A DNA stretch of 64,000 nt from Bacteroidia bacterium (GTDB lineage Bacteria > Bacteroidota > Bacteroidia > J057): the NCBI GenBank assembly GCA_041391665.1, contig JAWKNO010000001.1, forward strand, positions 558,001 through 622,000. Reading direction: 5' to 3'. Of this stretch, positions 50,858 through 59,475 are shown piece by piece (the first letter of the stretch is position 1; every line of letters begins with the position of its first letter). A model generated the notes under the pieces. That model ran no database searches, was not told the DNA's origin, and saw only the letters and a list, made by a program, of their open reading frames with translations. The position numbers and the translations under genes were made by a program.

Positions 50858-52054
50858 ATGAAACAGTTAACAGTCGTCTTATTTTTATTTTTTTCATTTA
50901 ACGCAGATGCGCAAGAGTCCATGCTGGGCAAAAAATCACCAGAACTTGCCTTTGACAAAATCCTGAATTTTGAAAAGACTCAAGCGAATCTTGCCGACTT
51001 TCAAGGTAAAGTTGTCATCCTTGATTTTTGGGCGACCTGGTGTAGCCCTTGTTTAAAGTCATTTCCACAACTGGAACAACTTCAAGCTAAATTTCGGGAT
51101 GACGTACAGGTCATGACGATTACAGATGATCCGGAAGAGAGAATAAAAATCTTTTTGGAAAAGCGAAAAATGATGCTGCCTATCGCAATAGACGAAACAA
51201 GGGCGCTTGCTGATATTTTTCCGCACGGGACAATTCCACACGCAGTTGTGATCGATAAATCGGGAATCGTAACGGTAATTGCAACCCCATCCGAATTAAG
51301 CGAAGAATTGATCAGTAAAATCCTTTCAGGTCAGGAGGTACATATTGAAGAGAAAAAGGATGTCATAAACTTTGACCCATCATTGCCAATATCTGAAAAT
51401 GAAAATTTTACATACCAAATAACGATTACCCCATATAAAGATGGTTTTCCTTCTTATTCCAATTCTACAGGAGGAGATGGGCCATATAAAGGCAGACGTA
51501 TTTTAGCAACCAATCTTTCTGCGAGATCATTATTTGAAATAGCCTGCCAATTTCCGGCAAGAACACGAACAATTGTGGAAGTATCAGATCTTTCAAACTT
51601 TGAATGGAGCAGGAAAAATGCTGTTTGCTTTGAGATAATCGTTCCTGAAGAGCTTGGCAATCAGCGGTTTGAGATAATGAAACAACAATTGGATATTTAT
51701 TTTGACTACCAACCTGTTATAGAAGAAAGAGTGAGACCTGTTAAAGTTCTTCAAAGAATTAAAGGGACTGAAACCAAAATCACTGAATCTAAAAAAGAAA
51801 CAGAGGCTTCCGCAATTCCCGGTAGCAGAGGATTTTCTATGAAAGGGTCATCCATTGAAAAACTTGCAAATTTTCTGGAAGGCAGTATGCATAAACCTGT
51901 GGTTGATGAAACAAACTTACAGGGGTTGTATGATTTAGAAATTCCCTGGTATAATGAAAACCCCGGGCAAATTCATGAAGAGCTTAAAAAATTCGGCATG
52001 GAAATGATCGATGCAGATAGAAAAATACAAGTGCTTGTAATCAAAGATAAATAA
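50858..52054 (+). CDS. TlpA-type thioredoxin fused to DUF3738 domain
   Basis: A 398-aa secreted protein. Signal peptide 1-19; thioredoxin fold ~23-160 with FWATWCSPC (redox Cys62 and Cys65) and cis-Pro motif HGTIPHAVVID. Residues ~185-398 form the DUF3738 domain (VNFDPSLP, GPYKGRRILATNLSARSLFEIA, SIEKLANFLEGSMHKPVVDET, GLYDLEI), a family otherwise abundant in Acidobacteria as the soil-associated TIGR03435 group. It probably reduces disulfides of exported partners, while DUF3738 has unknown function. Confidence 0.87.
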   Translation: MKQLTVVLFLFFSFNADAQESMLGKKSPELAFDKILNFEKTQANLADFQGKVVILDFWATWCSPCLKSFPQLEQLQAKFRDDVQVMTITDDPEERIKIFLEKRKMMLPIAIDETRALADIFPHGTIPHAVVIDKSGIVTVIATPSELSEELISKILSGQEVHIEEKKDVINFDPSLPISENENFTYQITITPYKDGFPSYSNSTGGDGPYKGRRILATNLSARSLFEIACQFPARTRTIVEVSDLSNFEWSRKNAVCFEIIVPEELGNQRFEIMKQQLDIYFDYQPVIEERVRPVKVLQRIKGTETKITESKKETEASAIPGSRGFSMKGSSIEKLANFLEGSMHKPVVDETNLQGLYDLEIPWYNENPGQIHEELKKFGMEMIDADRKIQVLVIKDK

Positions 52055-52128
52055 GAAATATTGGCGGTAATTTGAGATATTACAGAGACATCATTATCTG
52101 CGATTTGGCAACTAAAAAAACAAATGAT

Positions 52129-52563
52129 ATGGAAGACCAAAAAGATCAGACAGGTAAGTCAACTTCCCCTCTGGATAAAACAACCCCAAAAGTGACGGGA
52201 ATTGGCGGCATTTTCTTTTTTTCAGACAATCCGCAGGAAACAAAAGATTGGTATGCCAAAAACTTAGGGCTTGAATTTAATGCATGGGGTGCATCGGGTT
52301 TTGAATCCAGAGACATCAACAACCCTGACGAGATAAACTCGCTCCAATGGAGTCCTTTTAAAAAGGGAGATGAGTATTTCGCCCCATCCAAAAAAGACTT
52401 TATGATTAATTACCGGGTTCAGAATATTGAGGGACTTGTAAACAAACTCAAAGAAAACGGAGTAACCATACTTGACAGCATTGCGACTTACGACTATGGT
52501 AAGTTTGTACATATCATGGACGCAGAGGGCAACAAGATTGAACTATGGGAGCCTGTTGACTGA
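52129..52563 (+). CDS. Glyoxalase/VOC superfamily protein
   Basis: A 144-aa protein. VTGIGGIFFFSDNPQETKDWYAKNLGLE is the typical first betaalphabeta module; the second ends KFVHIMDAEGNKIELWEP with the metal-ligand Glu. ATG 52129 was chosen over a TTG at 52072 since the VOC fold begins later. Function unspecified: possibly a dioxygenase-like or resistance-type binding protein. The 201-bp spacer after it (52564-52764) contains no recognised feature. Confidence 0.85.
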   Translation: MEDQKDQTGKSTSPLDKTTPKVTGIGGIFFFSDNPQETKDWYAKNLGLEFNAWGASGFESRDINNPDEINSLQWSPFKKGDEYFAPSKKDFMINYRVQNIEGLVNKLKENGVTILDSIATYDYGKFVHIMDAEGNKIELWEPVD

Positions 52564-52764
52564 TAATCTAAGCGACTTTGTCTGCCATTGCCACCTCGGT
52601 TTTGAGCCTCCGGTCAGCTTTTCATTAACGGCGATTTAAAAAAACTGTCCTCATAGAACAAATTTCCGGGATCGTTTTGTACATTTCAACGCGCATACTG
52701 AAACATTGATCTCACTGCGCCTCGCGGCTACTCAAGTGTTTTATTCATCGAAAAAGATAAAAGA

Positions 52765-53952
52765 ATGATTGTTGAACCAAAAACTCGCGGATTTATTTGC
52801 ATAACAGCTCATCCGACCGGATGTGCAAAAAACGTTTTAAATCAAATCGATTATATTAAATCAAAAGGCCAGGTTGAAGGCGCCAAAAAAGTGTTGGTAA
52901 TAGGGGCTTCAACCGGATTTGGATTAGCCTCACGAATCACAAGTGCTTTTGGTTCTCATGCTTCTACCATAGGTGTATTTTTTGAAAAACCACCCTCAGA
53001 AGGAAAAACCGCCTCTGCAGGCTGGTACAATACGGCTGCTTTTGAAAATGAAGCACACAAAGCCGGTCTTTATGCCAAAAGTATCAATGGCGACGCATTT
53101 TCGGATGAAATTAAGGCTCAGACAGTAAACCTGATTAAAGAAGATTGGGGAAAAGTCGATATGCTGATTTACAGCCTCGCTTCCCCGGTTCGAACTCATC
53201 CCAAAAGTGGTGCGCGCTATAAATCTACGCTCAAACCCATCGGCAACGCGTTCACTAACAAAACGGTTGATTTCCACACAGGAGAGGTGAAGGCGATAAC
53301 GATCGAACCATGTACACCCGAAGACATCGAAAACACGGTGGCGGTAATGGGAGGAGAAGATTGGGAAATGTGGATCGACGCTTTAAAAAATGAGGATTTA
53401 CTTTCCCCTGGTTTTAGCACTATTGCCTATTCTTACATTGGACCCCAACTTACAGAAGCCGTCTATAGAAAAGGAACGATCGGGCAAGCCAAAGACCATT
53501 TGGAAAAAACGGCTTTCGCGATTACTGATTCTCTTAAGGACATGAATGGAAAAGCCTATGTTTCAGTAAATAAAGCGCTGGTAACACAGTCAAGTTCGGC
53601 GATTCCGGTTATTCCTTTATACATTTCTCTCCTCTATAAAGTCATGAAGGCGAAAGGGCTTCAGGAAGGTTGTATTGAGCAAATTTACAGGCTTTTCAAG
53701 GACCGGCTATTTCTTGACCATGTACCTACAGACGAACAGGGACGAATAAGAATTGACGATTGGGAAATGCGGGCTGACGTTCAGGAAAAAGTAGCAGAAC
53801 TATGGGAACAGGCAACTACAGAAACGCTTTCCGAAATTGGCGATTTAAATGGCTACAGAACGGAGTTTTTTAACCTTTTCGGCTTCCATTTAGAAGGTGT
53901 TGAATATGAAAAGGAGGTGGACGAAATCGTAAGTATTCCGGGGCTGATTTAA
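52765..53952 (+). CDS. fabV: Trans-2-enoyl-CoA/ACP reductase FabV
   Basis: A 395-aa NADH-dependent enoyl reductase of fatty acid synthesis. The N-terminus MIVEPKTRGFICITAHPTGC and the cofactor motif VLVIGASTGFGLASR are FabV hallmarks. The catalytic Tyr-x8-Lys is in YRKGTIGQAK; MLIYSLASPVR and TQSSSAIPVIPLY complete the family. Length is standard. FabV enzymes are naturally tolerant to triclosan. GH8 follows 10 bp later, perhaps only by chance. Confidence 0.96.
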   Translation: MIVEPKTRGFICITAHPTGCAKNVLNQIDYIKSKGQVEGAKKVLVIGASTGFGLASRITSAFGSHASTIGVFFEKPPSEGKTASAGWYNTAAFENEAHKAGLYAKSINGDAFSDEIKAQTVNLIKEDWGKVDMLIYSLASPVRTHPKSGARYKSTLKPIGNAFTNKTVDFHTGEVKAITIEPCTPEDIENTVAVMGGEDWEMWIDALKNEDLLSPGFSTIAYSYIGPQLTEAVYRKGTIGQAKDHLEKTAFAITDSLKDMNGKAYVSVNKALVTQSSSAIPVIPLYISLLYKVMKAKGLQEGCIEQIYRLFKDRLFLDHVPTDEQGRIRIDDWEMRADVQEKVAELWEQATTETLSEIGDLNGYRTEFFNLFGFHLEGVEYEKEVDEIVSIPGLI

Positions 53953-53962
53953 TTTTCCGCAA

Positions 53963-55273
53963 ATGAAAAAAATTATTTGGCTGGTCGTCCTTACCCTTTC
54001 CATAAGTAGTTTTTGTTCTGGCCAAACAGGGGTAGTCTCAGCAGACTGTGTAAAGGATGTAAAAGATGCCAGGGGAAAGATGAAACCATGGAAGAAAGGC
54101 GCATGGGAAACAGGCCGGTATCGGAATGTGTTTTTGGAAGCAGGATATGCTCAGGCTGAGATTGATGCAAAATTGAATAAAGCCTATTACGATGTTTTTG
54201 AAGGGCCCGAAAGGGTGTACTTTGAGGTGGGCGATTCGATGGCCTATATCTCTGATTTGAAAAATCACGATGCCCGGACTGAGGGTCTTTCCTACGGTTT
54301 GATGGTAGCCGTGCAACTGAATAAAAAAGAAGTATTCGACCGTTTGTGGCGCTGGACTAAAAAATACATGCAACATCAGGATGGTGCCCGGGAGGCTTAT
54401 TTTGCATGGAGTTTGGAACCGAAAACGGGCAAACATAATTCAGAAGGATCTGCCTCTGACGGAGAGTTGTATTTTGTAACCGCCCTGTTATTTGCTTCAA
54501 ACCGCTGGGGGAACAATACGGGGATTGATTATTATGCAGAAGCCAGAAGGATTCTGGATGCGATGTGGAGTAAAAACGGGACGGAGGGCGTTCAGAATGT
54601 CATCAACGTCGAACACAAACAGATCACCTTTGTGCCCGATAATTACGGCTACAACTGGACGGACCCTTCATACCATGTACCCGCATTTTTTGAAATATGG
54701 GCTGAGTATGCCAACGACGGTAAAGAGCAGTTTTACAGAGATTGTGCCGATACTGCGCGCGCCTTTCTTCACAGAGCCTGTAATCCCGTAACGGGTCTCA
54801 ATGCAGATTATACCGAATTTAGCGGAGCCCCCAAAGCCCGCAGATTCATACCCACAGCTTTCCGTTATGACTCATGGCGGGTGCCGATGAATATTGCGAT
54901 GGACTATGCCTGGTTTGCCAAAGACAAAGAATGGCAAAAGGATTATGGCAAACGGATTCAAAACTTTCTCTTTTGCAGAGGCATTGACACCTACGAAGAC
55001 CAGTTTAATATGGACGGAACCCTTCCGGACAGCATTTTGCAAGCCGGGGGGTATAAAAAATTGCGACATTCACTGGGTTTGGTATCAACAGTAGCCACTA
55101 CATCCATTATCGGAACCCAGTCCAAAAGCTGGAAATTTGTCGATGAAGTCTGGAATGAAAAACTGGAACCCTATGCGGATGGGTATTTTGACCCATATTA
55201 TGACGGTTTACTGTACCTGTTTAGTTTGATGCATTTAAGCGGAAACTACCGGATCATTACTCCCTCAAAATGA
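53963..55273 (+). CDS. GH8 family glycosidase (probable reducing-end exo-oligoxylanase)
   Basis: A 436-aa exported (alpha/alpha)6-barrel enzyme. Signal peptide ~1-20. Catalytic acid Glu107 lies in ARTEGLSYGLMVAVQL and the family Asp166 in SASDGELYFVTALLFAS; YGYNWTDPSYHVPAFFEIWA and RFIPTAFRYDSWRVPMNIAMDY are core GH8 helices. GH8 covers chitosanases, cellulases and reducing-end xylose-releasing exo-oligoxylanases; the RMRM-like layout and the arabinofuranosidase nearby favour xylan use (inference). Its stop overlaps the next gene. Confidence 0.9.
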   Translation: MKKIIWLVVLTLSISSFCSGQTGVVSADCVKDVKDARGKMKPWKKGAWETGRYRNVFLEAGYAQAEIDAKLNKAYYDVFEGPERVYFEVGDSMAYISDLKNHDARTEGLSYGLMVAVQLNKKEVFDRLWRWTKKYMQHQDGAREAYFAWSLEPKTGKHNSEGSASDGELYFVTALLFASNRWGNNTGIDYYAEARRILDAMWSKNGTEGVQNVINVEHKQITFVPDNYGYNWTDPSYHVPAFFEIWAEYANDGKEQFYRDCADTARAFLHRACNPVTGLNADYTEFSGAPKARRFIPTAFRYDSWRVPMNIAMDYAWFAKDKEWQKDYGKRIQNFLFCRGIDTYEDQFNMDGTLPDSILQAGGYKKLRHSLGLVSTVATTSIIGTQSKSWKFVDEVWNEKLEPYADGYFDPYYDGLLYLFSLMHLSGNYRIITPSK

Positions 55274-55722
55274 ATATTGAAATTCAAATTTTAACGGAAA
55301 AAGATACCCCGGAACTCACCTCGCTGATTTCAGTTTTTGAAGTCGTTTTTGAAATGGATCCCTTTGTTTATCCGGACAAAAAATATCTGTCAGGACTCCT
55401 GAGTAATAGAAGTTTTATCGCTGTAACAGCCAGGCTAAACGGGAAAGTAATCGCGGGTCTTACCGCTTATGTACTGGACCAGTACTACTCAACCAAGCCG
55501 TTAGCCTATATCTATGATTTGGCGGTATTGGCAGAATACCAGCGACAGGGAGTTGGCCGGCAATTAATGGATTTTTTCAATAGCTATTGCCGCGAGAAGG
55601 GATTTGAAGAAGTATTTGTGCAGGCAGACAAAGAAGATGATCATGCGATTGATTTTTACCGCTCCACCCAACCGACACGAGAAGACCAGGCTGTACAATT
55701 TTCTTATTCTGTGGGAAGTTAA
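55270..55722 (+). CDS. AAC(3)-I-like GNAT acetyltransferase
   Basis: A 150-aa GNAT protein starting at ATGA inside the GH8 stop. YIYDLAVLAEYQRQGVGRQLMDFFN holds the acetyl-CoA P-loop (RQGVGR), and VQADKEDDHAIDFY the AAC(3)-I family sequence. The closing region reads STQPTREDQAVQFSYSV where AAC(3)-I enzymes usually have a Gly and VxHFDI. Relatives acetylate aminoglycoside N3, but substrate cannot be decided from sequence alone. It is odd inside a glycosidase locus. Confidence 0.75.
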   Translation: MNIEIQILTEKDTPELTSLISVFEVVFEMDPFVYPDKKYLSGLLSNRSFIAVTARLNGKVIAGLTAYVLDQYYSTKPLAYIYDLAVLAEYQRQGVGRQLMDFFNSYCREKGFEEVFVQADKEDDHAIDFYRSTQPTREDQAVQFSYSVGS

Positions 55723-55741
55723 ATGGGCTTTTTCTGGCCAC

Positions 55742-55785
55742 TTTGATTTAAACCACGAATGGAACGAATGAACACGAATTTTCGG
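55742..55785. repeat. ATTCGTG interspersed repeat, minus orientation
   Basis: On the minus strand ATTCGTG, ATTCGTT and ATTCGTG units are followed by GTTTAAATCAAA, the reverse of the 48871 copy with 9- and 10-bp spacing. It lies at the start of the 291-bp spacer before the gene at 56014. Confidence 0.6.
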
Positions 55786-55885
55786 GTTACCTGTTTTGTT
55801 AATCCCGGCAATGTCTATGCCTGTTTTTGCGGCGAATTCCGTCAATACAAAAGCCCCAACAGCCAGAGTCTCTATGTAAGCCATT

Positions 55886-55941
55886 TTGCTGTTTCCAAAC
55901 AGCAATTTTTGGCTAAAACTGCTGTTTCTAAATAGCAGTTT
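55886..55941. promoter_or_regulatory. Two related palindromes, TGCTGTTTCYAAAYAGCA
   Basis: TTGCTGTTTCCAAACAGCAA (55886-55905) is a perfect 9-bp arm palindrome with a 2-bp centre. A second copy at 55916-55941 shares the core TGCTGTTTCTAAATAGCA. Centres are 33 bp apart, about three helical turns. They lie 73-128 bp upstream of ATG 56014, as expected for operators of the arabinofuranosidase unit. Each is followed by T-rich sequence, so a terminator for the GH8-acetyltransferase pair is the alternative. Confidence 0.5.
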
Positions 55942-56013
55942 TGAAATGGAGGATATTTTTGAAAAAATGTCCGATAAGCGTAATTTTAGCTATAGCAAAA
56001 ACTGCCCATTCCC

Positions 56014-56574
56014 ATGAGACCACTTTCCCTGTCGATCATTTTGTTTTTCTGTGTGCTGGGTTTCGCTCAGTCTGATAGCATCCCGGTTATGGGAATTGTG
56101 GCAGAGAAAGGGCTTCACAGGCTTTCAGGTACTTCTTTTTACCAGACTGAAAAATCAGTAGGTATCGTTCCTGAGGTGAATTTTTTGTCAAATTTTACCG
56201 TTGGAGTGGGAGTTTCGAGAGCAAATTTTACGTATGGCGAAGGCATCTCAACCGGATACGGTGTTACCGGCGGATTTAGCTATTCTCCCCTTGACAAACT
56301 GGCTATTCCCTACGCATCAGCTTGGTTTAGCGGAAATGTATTTTTGCTTTTCGGGTTTTATGGAGGAATTAAAACCTTGTACTATACCAATGGCAAAAGT
56401 GGGAATCTGGCCTTAAGACCTGAAGTGGGTTTTGGAATGGCAAAGTTGAATTTGTTTTACGGGTATAATCTTTTTGCAAAAGAAGGGATAGAAAATGTGT
56501 CCCGCCATTCACTGACCCTTTCATATTATCATACCATTTTTCCAGGGAAAAAAAGTATAATGCACAAAAGTTGA
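56014..56574 (+). CDS. Exported small barrel-like protein
   Basis: A 186-aa protein with a signal peptide (MRPLSLSIILFFCVLGFAQ). Strands alternate with Gly (SNFTVGVGVSRANFTYGEG, GYGVTGGFSYSPL, AYASAWFSGNVFLLFGFYGGIK, GFGMAKLNLFYGYN), suggesting an 8-strand outer membrane barrel. The family is not recognised. The GH51 start lies 6 bp after its stop, so it belongs to the arabinoxylan unit. Confidence 0.7.
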   Translation: MRPLSLSIILFFCVLGFAQSDSIPVMGIVAEKGLHRLSGTSFYQTEKSVGIVPEVNFLSNFTVGVGVSRANFTYGEGISTGYGVTGGFSYSPLDKLAIPYASAWFSGNVFLLFGFYGGIKTLYYTNGKSGNLALRPEVGFGMAKLNLFYGYNLFAKEGIENVSRHSLTLSYYHTIFPGKKSIMHKS

Positions 56575-56580
56575 AAATTG

Positions 56581-58560
56581 ATGAAAAGAATTATTACCAG
56601 CCTCCTGTTTGTCAGCATGAGCATTATTTCCCTGTCCGTGAAGGCTCAAGTTTCTCAAACACCACTGAAGATCGACCTTTCGGTCAAAGGTGCCGATGTG
56701 CAGCCTACGATGTGGGGACTATTTTTTGAGGACATCAACTTTGCCGCAGATGGGGGACTGTATGCTGAAAAGCTAAAAAACTACTCCTTCGAATTTGACA
56801 ATCCTATGATGGGGTGGAACAGGGTGGAGGAAAATCAGGCAAATGGTTATACCTATGCGATGAGTTATACGGTTGCCGGTCCCAATAAAAAATACATTCA
56901 GTTGAAAAGACTCAATGCTATAGGCACACTGGGTTTACAAAACAGCGGATTCCGTGGCATCGGTCTACAGAAAGGCGAAACTTACCGGCTGACCTTCCAG
57001 GCAAGAAAGGTTAGCGGCAACGCGCAATTGGTCGCTCAGCTTATCGGTTCGGAAAAGGCGCTCCTGGGAACCGCTGTTCAAAAACAATTAACCAGCGAGT
57101 GGACCGGGTATGAGCTGAGTATTCCTTGTTCGGAAACCGACAAAAACGCACGTTTCAGATTGCTGATTGAAGGCGAGGGAACGATAGATGTAGATATGGT
57201 CTCGCTGTTTCCCTATTCTACCTGGAAAGACAGGAAAAGAGGTATGCGAAAAGATATTGTCCAGCTTCTGGCAGATATGCAGCCGGGTTTCCTTCGGTTT
57301 CCGGGCGGATGCATTGTGGAGGGGTTTGACCTTGAAAACCGCTACCAGTGGAAAAAAACGATTGGCGATATGGCAGGCCGGGAAGTGCGGGTCAACCGTT
57401 GGAATACGGAGTTTGGGCATCGCCCCACGCCAGATTATTACCAGTCTTTTGGGATCGGATTTTTTGAGTATTTTCAATTGGCGGAGGATATTGGCGCGGC
57501 GCCACTTCCGATTCTCAGCTGTGGTCTGGCCTGTCAGTTTAATTCAGGCGAAATCGTACAGATGGGAGCAGATCTGGAACCATATATACAGGATGCTGTA
57601 GATCTTATAGAATTTGCCAATGCCCCTGCAAATACACAATGGGGATCTGTCAGAGCTGAAATGGGACATCCTGCACCCTTCAACCTCCGGTTTATCGGTG
57701 TCGGAAATGAAAACTGGGGCCCGCAATATATCGAAAGGGCAAAAGCTTTTGCGGAGGTAATTAAGGCCCGGTATCCGGATGTTACCATTGTCAGTACTTC
57801 CGGACCATCTCCCGAAGGAAAAGAATTTGATTACCTCTGGGGCGAACTAAAGAAAATGAATGCCGAAATCATCGACGAACACTATTACCGTCAGCCGGAA
57901 TGGTTCAGGGAAAATGCCAATCGTTATGATAAATATGACCGAAACGGGCCGAAGGTATTTGCCGGTGAATATGCAGCGCAAAGCGTATTTACCGTAAGTC
58001 CTGATAATCAGAACAACTGGAATTGTGCATTGTCAGAAGCTGCATTTATGACGGGGTTAGAGCGAAATGCAGACGTAGTCCACATGGCTTCTTACGCGCC
58101 TTTGCTGGCTCATGTGGACGCCTGGCAGTGGAAACCTGATTTGATCTGGTTTGATAATCTCTCTGCCTTTGGCACACCCAATTATTACGTCCAGAAAATG
58201 TTTTCTACCAACAGGGGAAGTTATGTCGTGCCAGTCACCCATGATAACCATAGCGTATCGGGTCAGGACAATCTTTTTGCCAGCGCAGTTGTGGATACAG
58301 CCACCCACGAATTGATTGTAAAAATTGTCAACACTGCACAAAATAGCAGGAAGATAAATATAGACCTGGCGGGTAAATTTAAACTAGCGGCTAAAGGAAC
58401 AATCACCGAGATGGCGGCAGATGATCTGGCTGTGATAAACTCAATTGAAGAGCCCCAAAAAATCGCCCCGGCAGAGAGCGAATTCGAGCCCGGCAAAAAG
58501 AGTTTGGTCATTGAGGTAAAAGGGCAGTCTTTTAGCGTAGCGAAGATTAAAATAAAATGA
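56581..58560 (+). CDS. GH51 alpha-L-arabinofuranosidase
   Basis: A 659-aa secreted enzyme removing arabinofuranose side chains from arabinoxylan or arabinan. Signal peptide MKRIITS...SVKAQ; ATG 56581 preferred to the TTG just before. MWGLFFEDINFAADGGLYAE opens the family; a CBM-like beta-sandwich lies at ~90-215; the barrel carries acid/base Glu377 in GVGNENWGPQY and nucleophile Glu463 in FAGEYAAQ. A C-terminal beta domain ends the protein. The stop overlaps the next gene by 4 bp (ATGA). Confidence 0.94.
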   Translation: MKRIITSLLFVSMSIISLSVKAQVSQTPLKIDLSVKGADVQPTMWGLFFEDINFAADGGLYAEKLKNYSFEFDNPMMGWNRVEENQANGYTYAMSYTVAGPNKKYIQLKRLNAIGTLGLQNSGFRGIGLQKGETYRLTFQARKVSGNAQLVAQLIGSEKALLGTAVQKQLTSEWTGYELSIPCSETDKNARFRLLIEGEGTIDVDMVSLFPYSTWKDRKRGMRKDIVQLLADMQPGFLRFPGGCIVEGFDLENRYQWKKTIGDMAGREVRVNRWNTEFGHRPTPDYYQSFGIGFFEYFQLAEDIGAAPLPILSCGLACQFNSGEIVQMGADLEPYIQDAVDLIEFANAPANTQWGSVRAEMGHPAPFNLRFIGVGNENWGPQYIERAKAFAEVIKARYPDVTIVSTSGPSPEGKEFDYLWGELKKMNAEIIDEHYYRQPEWFRENANRYDKYDRNGPKVFAGEYAAQSVFTVSPDNQNNWNCALSEAAFMTGLERNADVVHMASYAPLLAHVDAWQWKPDLIWFDNLSAFGTPNYYVQKMFSTNRGSYVVPVTHDNHSVSGQDNLFASAVVDTATHELIVKIVNTAQNSRKINIDLAGKFKLAAKGTITEMAADDLAVINSIEEPQKIAPAESEFEPGKKSLVIEVKGQSFSVAKIKIK

Positions 58561-59462
58561 AACAACTAAGTCTTACAGGAATTCTATTTGTAGCTGTGCT
58601 GAATTGCTTTAGCCAGTCTGCGCCCAAATCCGCAATCATAGAGATTCCGGATTTGTTGTATGTGAATGAAGCCGAGGCTGAAAATGACAGCCTTCAGCGC
58701 CTTAATCTGGTGATACCGGAGGGAGTGGAAAATTTTCCGCTTCTGATCTGGATTGGAGGCGGGGCGTGGTCGTATGTCGATCGCAATGTGGAAATGGATC
58801 TTGCAAGAAAATTTGCCGCCGCCGGAATCGGTGTTGCCGCGGTAGGGCATCGGTTGAGTCCGGCGATTTGGCGCGATTCAAGCTTGACTACAGGCATTCA
58901 GCATCCCAAACATATTGAAGACATTGCGGCTGCAGTAAAATGGCTCTATGACAACGCGCCCAAATACCAGTATGACCGCACAAAAATATTTATTGGTGGT
59001 TTTTCTTCGGGCGCACAGTTGGCTGCTTTATTGAGCTTTGATAACCGGTATTTGGAAAAAGTGGGTTTGTCAACGGACCTTATCAAAGGTATCATTCCGA
59101 TTTCGGGAACCTATGATATTGTCAACTATTATGAGGTGATGAAAAACAGCGATCGCCCGGAAATGGCAGATTTGCACGTAAAAGCGGTGTTTGGCGAAAA
59201 TAATAGCGACTTTATCGACGCTTCTCCGATCACTTATCTCGACTCACTGTCTATTCCCATGCTAGTAATGGTGGACAGGTATTTAATTAACTATACCAAA
59301 ATATTCGAAGAAAAATTAATGGAAACCTCTTTCGGAGATTTTCAGGTATTGTACATTCACAACCTCACGCATGGAGAATTATGGCGCAATATTTCCCGCA
59401 AGGAAAACAGCATTTACCGCGATATGATCATTGAGTTTATCACTTCCCATACTCAGAGTTAG
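58557..59462 (+). CDS. Alpha/beta-hydrolase esterase (BD-FAE/CE-like)
   Basis: A 301-aa secreted hydrolase (signal peptide ...NCFSQS). WIGGGAWSYVDRN is the oxyanion loop; nucleophile Ser is in FIGGFSSGAQLAALLS; the catalytic His is in HNLTHGELW. Layout matches the bifunctional carbohydrate-esterase and acetylesterase groups that deacetylate xylan oligomers. Overlap with GH51 supports that role. The retropepsin-like gene follows 13 bp later. Confidence 0.85.
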   Translation: MKQLSLTGILFVAVLNCFSQSAPKSAIIEIPDLLYVNEAEAENDSLQRLNLVIPEGVENFPLLIWIGGGAWSYVDRNVEMDLARKFAAAGIGVAAVGHRLSPAIWRDSSLTTGIQHPKHIEDIAAAVKWLYDNAPKYQYDRTKIFIGGFSSGAQLAALLSFDNRYLEKVGLSTDLIKGIIPISGTYDIVNYYEVMKNSDRPEMADLHVKAVFGENNSDFIDASPITYLDSLSIPMLVMVDRYLINYTKIFEEKLMETSFGDFQVLYIHNLTHGELWRNISRKENSIYRDMIIEFITSHTQS

Positions 59463-59475
59463 ACACCTGAAAACC

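Noticed and set aside
55564..55905. 113-residue minus-strand frame
   Set aside because: It overlaps the acetyltransferase and translates the ATTCGTG repeat; no family seen.
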